In this document: positions 31,287 to 35,101 of the stretch, piece after piece
How positions within the stretch are numbered: position 1 is the first letter of the stretch
Layout: each line of letters opens with the position of its first letter
Assembly: GCA_947630815.1 (NCBI GenBank)
Contig: CANRJD010000013.1
Span: 1 to 35,101, forward strand
Length of the DNA stretch: 35,101 nucleotides
Direction: 5' to 3'
Source of the DNA: an uncultured Akkermansia sp.
GTDB taxonomy: Bacteria; Verrucomicrobiota; Verrucomicrobiia; Verrucomicrobiales; Akkermansiaceae
Made by a program: the position numbers and the translations under genes
Notes under the pieces: generated by a model
Databases searched by the model: none
Seen by the model: only the letters and a program-made list of their open reading frames with translations
Told to the model about the DNA's origin: nothing

Positions 31287-31919
31287 CTACTTCAAGAGGC
31301 GTTTCGCGTTATGCTGGAGCCTCTCTTCAGCGAGCGCGCGCAAGCGGTCTTGCCACTTTGCTTTGACTTTCGGGTTCGTGATGGTCTCCGGGATGGATGG
31401 GCCAATGTGCGGGAAAACTCGCTTGTTTGTCGTTGAGTAGATATATGCGATAACGCCCTTCTTCTCTATCTTCCTGCGCTGGACAAACGGCTTGCTGCCG
31501 CTTGCGGAGGTTCGCAGAGGCGTGCGCTTGCCGCGGTACACCTCCATGGAGACTTCATACTGCTTGGGCTCCTTCTTTTTCTCGCCTTTGAAGCGTTTGA
31601 GTTTGAAGCGGCTCTTCGGTACGGTCTGCCGCCCATTAGCGTACACCGGCCATGAAGCGCGGCGCGAGCCTCTGAACGTTATCCGCGCTCCCCATACGCC
31701 CGTCCCCCACGGGTTCCACGCCGTGTCAATCCGCGCGTGTTTCTTTCGAGCGTCAGATGAGCTTACGGCGTATCCTTCTGCTATGGCGTCTCCTATGATT
31801 TTGGGCGCGCGTTTCACAAGGTCGGTCGCTGTATTGTGGGCAACCTCGTTCAGCTGTTTCTCCTTTCCGCTAAAAAATTTCCGGATTTGCTTTACGCCGT
31901 CGAATCTTATTTCAATCAT
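31287..31919 (-). CDS. Prophage minor tail protein-like (GPZ-type)
   Basis: The 210-residue protein starts at ATG 31919 with an excellent AAAGGAGG nine or so bases upstream. The N-terminus MIEIRFDGVKQIRKFFSGKEKQLNEV and the basic, strand-rich middle and C-terminal halves (KSRFKLKRFKGEKKK; GSKPFVQRRKIEKK; RVFPHIGPSIPE) resemble the phage minor tail protein Z / tail-completion group, but the likeness is remote and judged by eye. The protein is very basic (many Lys/Arg). It lies at the downstream end of the leftward module, 54 bases after the replication-like gene. A head-tail joining role is the main alternative. Confidence 0.5.
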   Translation of the reverse strand: MIEIRFDGVKQIRKFFSGKEKQLNEVAHNTATDLVKRAPKIIGDAIAEGYAVSSSDARKKHARIDTAWNPWGTGVWGARITFRGSRRASWPVYANGRQTVPKSRFKLKRFKGEKKKEPKQYEVSMEVYRGKRTPLRTSASGSKPFVQRRKIEKKGVIAYIYSTTNKRVFPHIGPSIPETITNPKVKAKWQDRLRALAEERLQHNAKRLLK

Positions 31920-31973
31920 GAATGTTCCTCCTTTGGTTGTCATCTGTCAGTCATGCGCTCACGGAATATAGCC

Positions 31974-32984
31974 TTATTCGTCATAGTGTGCTTGTAGCGC
32001 GTTGTTCATCCACGCTACTGCGTATTTTTTCGCCCTGCCTTTCCAGTTCTTAATCGGCTTGCCTTTTTCATCTACCCAGCCTATACAGGCATTTGTTCCG
32101 AAAAATTCCTCAGAGCATAAATTCAACTCATGTTCATCTTTGATAGGGCAGTCCTTCAGTGATTTAAGGTAATCAATGACCTCTTCCGGGCTTTTAGGGT
32201 AGGGCAAAGGAGCCGTGTTTTGATACAGGCTTCCCCGTATCAATCTTTTATTGAGGAATTCCCTTGCTTTATCTCGCCAATCGTTGCCGCTGAAAAAATC
32301 TCCTGCGTTGAAAAAGTCATGAGCAATGGAAGCAAATAGCTCAGGCTCTCTGCCCGCCCAAGCAGGCGATAGCCCGGCCATGTATGCGCGCACCTCATCC
32401 ACGCTTCCCGGCGTCATGCTGCCGCCCGTGCCGCCGCCGCGCGCGGGCGTCTTGTCTGTGTCTGCGTCTTGTTTAGAAAATGGATTGGAGTCGCGCTCTG
32501 AAAGAGAGGACTCCAAGACATTTTCTGTATTAGTCTCAGTCTCAGTTTCGTTTAAGTCTGGTATGGTCTGGTATAAGTTGTTCAACGGCTGTTCAACGTC
32601 CGTTGAATTTTCGCCTTGCTGATTTGCCCGCTCTTTCCGCGCCTCTGCTGACGCCTTCCCGGCATTGGAAGTTTGCTCCCTTTTGGTGTTCCTGCGCGCT
32701 TCCATCTCTACTGAATATAAGTCAACTATGATATCATCTCCCTCGCAATGCCATAGCCCAGACGCGCCTTTTTCAATCAGTTTCTCATACTTCTTATGCG
32801 GCAATCCAAGTAGCCCCCGCCAAGACGCATTTTTTGAATTTTTCAATCCGAGTTTTATGCGGTTTCCAGCATTTTTTTCAAAGCAATGCATCGAAAGTAG
32901 CATAGCAACCTTCATTTCTTCGCCGTTACTCATCGCAATTTCATCTCTTTTTTCTAGCATAATAGGCAAAAATTTGTCTTTCAT
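31974..32984 (-). CDS. Prophage-like replication-type protein, unknown function
   Basis: The 336-residue protein starts at ATG 32984 behind a strong AAAGGAG site. The N-terminal 100 residues (EEMKVAMLLSMHCFEK... GLLGLPHKKYEKLIEKG...DIIVDLYSVEMEARRN) look like a winged-helix domain as in phage replisome organisers and initiators. The middle (105-205) is a polar linker rich in Asn, Glu and Thr. The C-terminal part (LFASIAHDFFNAGDFFSGNDWRDKAREFLNKR; KNWKGRAKKYAVAWMNNAL) resembles the tail of phage DnaD-like or replication proteins. The assignment is by layout and neighbours (nuclease upstream), not by a definite motif. Confidence 0.6.
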   Translation of the reverse strand: MKDKFLPIMLEKRDEIAMSNGEEMKVAMLLSMHCFEKNAGNRIKLGLKNSKNASWRGLLGLPHKKYEKLIEKGASGLWHCEGDDIIVDLYSVEMEARRNTKREQTSNAGKASAEARKERANQQGENSTDVEQPLNNLYQTIPDLNETETETNTENVLESSLSERDSNPFSKQDADTDKTPARGGGTGGSMTPGSVDEVRAYMAGLSPAWAGREPELFASIAHDFFNAGDFFSGNDWRDKAREFLNKRLIRGSLYQNTAPLPYPKSPEEVIDYLKSLKDCPIKDEHELNLCSEEFFGTNACIGWVDEKGKPIKNWKGRAKKYAVAWMNNALQAHYDE

Positions 32985-32999
32985 CGTTATATCTCCTTT

Positions 33000-33560
33000 C
33001 TATCTCACGGCTTGTCCCTCATCTTCGGGGACATTTGTCACAGTTTCTCCGTGACATTCCTTCGTCAAAATGGCCGCCGTCCACTCCGGGAATCCCACTT
33101 TCCTCCCCACCTTCGCGCAAGCATCACGCCACGCCGCCCAAGCCCAAGTCTCCACCATCAGCGCGCCGCGCTCGGGGCTGTCCACCCTCACCGCCGGGAC
33201 TCCGTACCGGATGGATATCGCAAGCAGAGAATGCTCCACCTGCGCAAGGTTCGCCCGCCCCATGCTCACCAACTGCATCAGCTCCATCTCCGTTCCCACG
33301 ATGAGAAGCCTTGCAAACTGAAAGCCGCGCAATCTGTGCATCTCCCGCATGAATCGCGCCCTCTCCCGCGTCAACGAGCCCACAAGGTCAGCCATGCTCT
33401 TTCGCTCCACGGCAAAAACCTCTTCCAGCCCGCGCACGCTGTAATCCCCAGTGGCAAGCGTTTTCCACTCGCTACGCAGATGAGAGAAAGCGAGCGGCCT
33501 CTGCTCTCGGGTATCTACGAGAATGCAAGGCAGTTCATCAGTGTTTTTTCCTGTGTTCAT
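33000..33560 (-). CDS. ERCC4 (XPF/Mus81-type) domain nuclease
   Basis: The 186-residue protein carries the ERCC4 nuclease motifs: VDTREQRP (15-22), GDYSV (38-42) and VERKSMADLVGSL (51-63), matching the GDx(n)ERKxxxD active site of XPF-family structure-specific endonucleases. Small stand-alone ERCC4 proteins of this type are common in phages and integrative elements, where they cut branched or flap DNA. The start at ATG 33560 is chosen; 33605 would add residues that overlap the small upstream gene further. It overlaps that gene by 23 bases and precedes the replication-like gene by 15. Confidence 0.85.
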   Translation of the reverse strand: MNTGKNTDELPCILVDTREQRPLAFSHLRSEWKTLATGDYSVRGLEEVFAVERKSMADLVGSLTRERARFMREMHRLRGFQFARLLIVGTEMELMQLVSMGRANLAQVEHSLLAISIRYGVPAVRVDSPERGALMVETWAWAAWRDACAKVGRKVGFPEWTAAILTKECHGETVTNVPEDEGQAVR

Positions 33561-33750
33561 CGCGCGTTGGTCTTTCCGTGGGGCTTGCGGCGTATAGCAT
33601 CGCATAAAGCACAGCCCGCCCCACTTGTTCCCGGGTCATTTTTTTGAATTCCTCCAAGATTGGCAGAGGAATAAGCAAGTACTCCGATCCGTCAAACTTT
33701 ATGGTCATTCTGTCGATGTCTATAATCATGGTATCTTTGTTTTTATTCAT
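33538..33750 (-). CDS. Small prophage-like hypothetical protein
   Basis: The 70-residue protein is of unknown function. A hydrophobic-charged pattern (DGSEYLLIPLPILEEFKKMTREQVGRAVLYAMLY) suggests a compact helical fold. The ATG overlaps the stop of the upstream HTH gene by four bases (ATGA) and its end overlaps the nuclease start, so translational coupling supports it being real. It has no membrane or signal segment. Confidence 0.6.
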   Translation of the reverse strand: MNKNKDTMIIDIDRMTIKFDGSEYLLIPLPILEEFKKMTREQVGRAVLYAMLYAASPTERPTRDEHRKKH

Positions 33751-34118
33751 TTTTTTGAAATGCGGTTTGCGTTTTCCTCAAAAGCCTTCTGTACATCAGC
33801 AAGGCAAAAGAACGTATCCCCCTTGCCATTTAGCCCGCTGATGGGGTTTTGCACCCTCACGCGTCGCTCAGCGCGTAGCCTCACCATCCAATTATGCGCC
33901 TGCGATTTGCTCACGCCGTAAATCCGCATGATGTCGGATATCCTGCCCCACTGCTGCCCGTCGTTCACTGGTCGCTCGGTGATTTCTCGCTTCAGCGTAG
34001 CGTGCAACCACTGCGCCATGCTCACCAGCATCGCCGGGGTCGCCACAGGGCTGGAATCCAGAGCAAGCAACCGCGCCAGTGCCTGCTCTTCATCGATGTT
34101 TGCCGTGTTCGTGTTCAT
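33747..34118 (-). CDS. HTH-containing prophage-like protein
   Basis: The 123-residue protein has a probable helix-turn-helix: GRISDIMRIYGVSKSQAHNWMVRLRAERRVRV (about residues 57-88), followed by a short domain with GDTFFCLADVQKAFEENANR. The N-terminal 50 residues are helical and acidic. It probably binds DNA, as a regulator or a small replication factor. It follows the excisionase-like gene by 24 bases and is coupled to the next small gene. Confidence 0.7.
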   Translation of the reverse strand: MNTNTANIDEEQALARLLALDSSPVATPAMLVSMAQWLHATLKREITERPVNDGQQWGRISDIMRIYGVSKSQAHNWMVRLRAERRVRVQNPISGLNGKGDTFFCLADVQKAFEENANRISKK

Positions 34119-34142
34119 CGTCGGTGTGAGTTGGGTTAGGGG

Positions 34143-34379
34143 TTAGCAACTGCGGGCTTGCTTCAGCCAAACTTTCACTTCGTCCAGGTCATACCTCACC
34201 CGCCGCGCTACGCCGCTGGATGATTTGCCGATGTACATGCGCGGGCAGTCCTTCCAGCTTCGAACGGTGTTTTCCGCTACCCCGAGTTCACGGGCGAGTT
34301 CTGCCTGCTTTAATAACTTCGCCGCCTGCGGTACTTCACGCAAACTGGCGCATTCTGCGGTGTGTTTTTGCGTTTGCAT
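34143..34379 (-). CDS. Excisionase/AlpA-like HTH DNA-binding protein
   Basis: The 78-residue protein carries a MerR/excisionase-type helix-turn-helix: LLKQAELARELGVAENTVRSWKDCP (about 22-46), then SSSGVARRVRYDLDEVKVWLKQ, the wing and C-terminal helix. Proteins of this kind direct excision of, or regulate, integrated elements. A strong promoter lies so close (the -10 ends seven bases before the ATG) that the mRNA is probably leaderless. No integrase is in the window. Confidence 0.8.
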   Translation of the reverse strand: MQTQKHTAECASLREVPQAAKLLKQAELARELGVAENTVRSWKDCPRMYIGKSSSGVARRVRYDLDEVKVWLKQARSC

Positions 34380-34381
34380 GC

Positions 34382-34413
34382 GCCTATACTAGGCAATTCA
34401 GAATCTGTGTCAA
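34382..34413 (-). promoter_or_regulatory. Leaderless promoter with operator-like palindrome
   Basis: On the minus strand TTGACA (34413-34408), 16 bases, then TAGTAT (34391-34386). The expected start is at about 34380, at the ATG 34379. The palindrome GCCTA-TAC-TAGGC (34382-34394) covers the -10 element. A related palindrome GCCTGAATAGGC lies at 34569-34580, so one repressor may use both. Confidence 0.65.
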
Positions 34414-34506
34414 ATCGCCCTCCGTTACGAATTGTCGTTATTATGATATTTTTTTACGGAAAAGTACAAAAAAAGCGTAAATTCGAATCCCTCCAAAAAA
34501 AAAGTG

Positions 34507-34580
34507 TCATACAGTATGAAGAAAACTCGTTTTAGCGAAGTATTGAGGGGGTGGCGCCATTCCCGCCCGCCTGAATAGGC
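34507..34580. other. Control region with palindromes in the prophage-like module
   Basis: TCATACAGTATGA (34507-34519) is a palindrome with six-base arms, and GCCTGAATAGGC (34569-34580) resembles the palindrome on the excisionase-like promoter. A T-rich stretch with a run of nine A on the plus strand (34495-34503) lies beside them. The rest of 34380-34801, which becomes strikingly GC-rich after 34540, holds no frame I would call a gene. Confidence 0.4.
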
Positions 34581-34801
34581 AACTATGTTCAATCCGTCAA
34601 TCCCGCGCCGCGCCCCCCTCACAGCATCGCCACACAGAACGCGCCAGAATGCCCCTTGCCGGGCGTGCGGCGTCGTTCGGGCATTCCCATCCCGCCCGCG
34701 CACCGCAAGCCCGCTGTGGCGGCGCTCACGCGCTCATTCACGCTTGCGCCTGCGCTTGGCCCGTGGCGGTGTCGGTGGTCGTTTTCATAGATTTCACTTG
34801 C

Positions 34802-35023
34802 TTAACGGTTCATTTCTGCGCGCGCTCCCGGCCTGAGAAAGCGATTTTGCAACGCCGTCACAATGAGCTGCTCCACCGATACCCCTTCGGCCTCGCTCGC
34901 TTCCCTTGCTGCCTCGTAAAGCGCAATGGGCAGTTCCAATTCCAGCTTTCCGCCGCGCGTGGCGGCTGCCGGTGTCGTTTTCTTCATGGTCGTTTTCATG
35001 GTTGTACTAGGTACGTTGTTCAT
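34802..35023 (-). CDS. Small ribbon-helix-helix-like protein
   Basis: The protein has about 73 residues (ATG 35023; a GTG at 35059 and ATGs at 34999 and 34987 are alternatives). After a Thr/Lys/Ala-rich start comes GGKLELELPIALYEAAREASEAEGVSVEQLIVTALQNRFL, a strand followed by two helices as in ribbon-helix-helix (CopG/Arc/HicB-type) DNA-binding proteins. It is probably a small regulator or antitoxin-like protein; no toxin gene is beside it in the window. Confidence 0.65.
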   Translation of the reverse strand: MNNVPSTTMKTTMKKTTPAAATRGGKLELELPIALYEAAREASEAEGVSVEQLIVTALQNRFLRPGARAEMNR

Positions 35024-35055
35024 TTTGGTATGTGTGTTGTTGGAAAAATCGCCGT

Positions 35056-35101
35056 TCACGCCCCCTGCCGGTACGCCTGCGCCGCCGCCGAATCAATCGC
35101 C
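35056..35101 (-). CDS. Possible C-terminal end of a gene running off the right edge
   Basis: A minus-strand frame open to the window edge ends at TGA 35058-35056 and encodes AIDSAAAQAYRQGA. The helical, Ala-rich composition is plausible for a C-terminus, but 14 residues are too few to name. It would place the next gene about 30 bases from the ribbon-helix-helix start. Confidence 0.25.
   Translation of the reverse strand, partial: AIDSAAAQAYRQGA

Noticed and set aside
34425..34703. Minus-strand open frame of 92 codons in the control region
   Set aside because: Composition changes abruptly from Arg-rich to Phe-rich along with the GC content, and it covers palindromes and homopolymer runs.
1..35101. 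CRISPR arrays, tRNA and rRNA genes
   Set aside because: No regularly spaced repeat with unique spacers, no cloverleaf with CCA-end context and no rRNA-like sequence were seen by eye; a tRNA or covariance scan was not possible.

Overview
The window looks like a chromosome segment of a Verrucomicrobiota bacterium, most likely a gut Akkermansiaceae relative. This is an inference from gene content and style: sialic-acid catabolism, few Shine-Dalgarno sequences in the chromosomal genes, and an AddAB-like pair of divergent sequence. No rRNA, tRNA or CRISPR array was recognised.

Layout: (1) 1-1019 holds the C-terminus of an ADP-ribosylglycohydrolase and a convergent unknown gene. (2) 1.2-1.65 kb carries a probable ORF-less group II intron on the minus strand. 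(3) 1.9-9.7 kb is a minus-strand DNA-repair cluster: AddB-like nuclease, AddA-like helicase-nuclease, then RmuC. (4) 10.0-11.9 kb is a plus-strand pair, aspartate-semialdehyde dehydrogenase and farnesyl-diphosphate synthase, behind a recognisable promoter. (5) 12.0-18.4 kb is a complete minus-strand RND efflux operon (MarR regulator, adaptor, pump, outer-membrane channel) with a strong terminator and an operator-like palindrome on the promoter. (6) 18.6-21.1 kb is a large exported ankyrin-repeat protein whose 5' end contains a nine-C homopolymer. (7) 21.4-22.2 kb is a secreted lysozyme-like protein. (8) 22.2-24.7 kb encodes a GYF/RDD membrane protein and a LolC/E-type permease. (9) 24.8-30.1 kb is a tightly packed minus-strand cluster: N-acetylneuraminate lyase, AGE-family epimerase, a phosphofructokinase paralogue, an S11-peptidase-like protein and a second phosphofructokinase. 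(10) From about 31 kb to the end lies a prophage-like or integrative-element module with excisionase-like, HTH, ERCC4 nuclease, replication-like and minor-tail-like genes, all on the minus strand.

The most striking observation is in region 9. Two adjacent, translationally coupled genes both look like pseudoenzymes. The upstream phosphofructokinase paralogue has lost its catalytic Asp (TIDND to TINND), the GGDGS Asp (GGNGS) and the MGR substrate-binding Arg, while its downstream sister keeps all three. The S11-like protein between them lacks all three penicillin-binding motifs (SxxK, SxN, KTG). Both reading frames are intact and in an operon with sialic-acid genes, so they may have regulatory or binding roles.

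Other points worth checking are the ankyrin gene, where one extra C would join a well-placed ATG to a normal signal peptide (possible phase variation), a family of dispersed palindromes sharing an AATGCGTTT...GCC core, a possible small RNA with an anti-Shine-Dalgarno segment beside the prophage-like module, and a leaderless-looking promoter overlapped by an operator for the excisionase-like gene.
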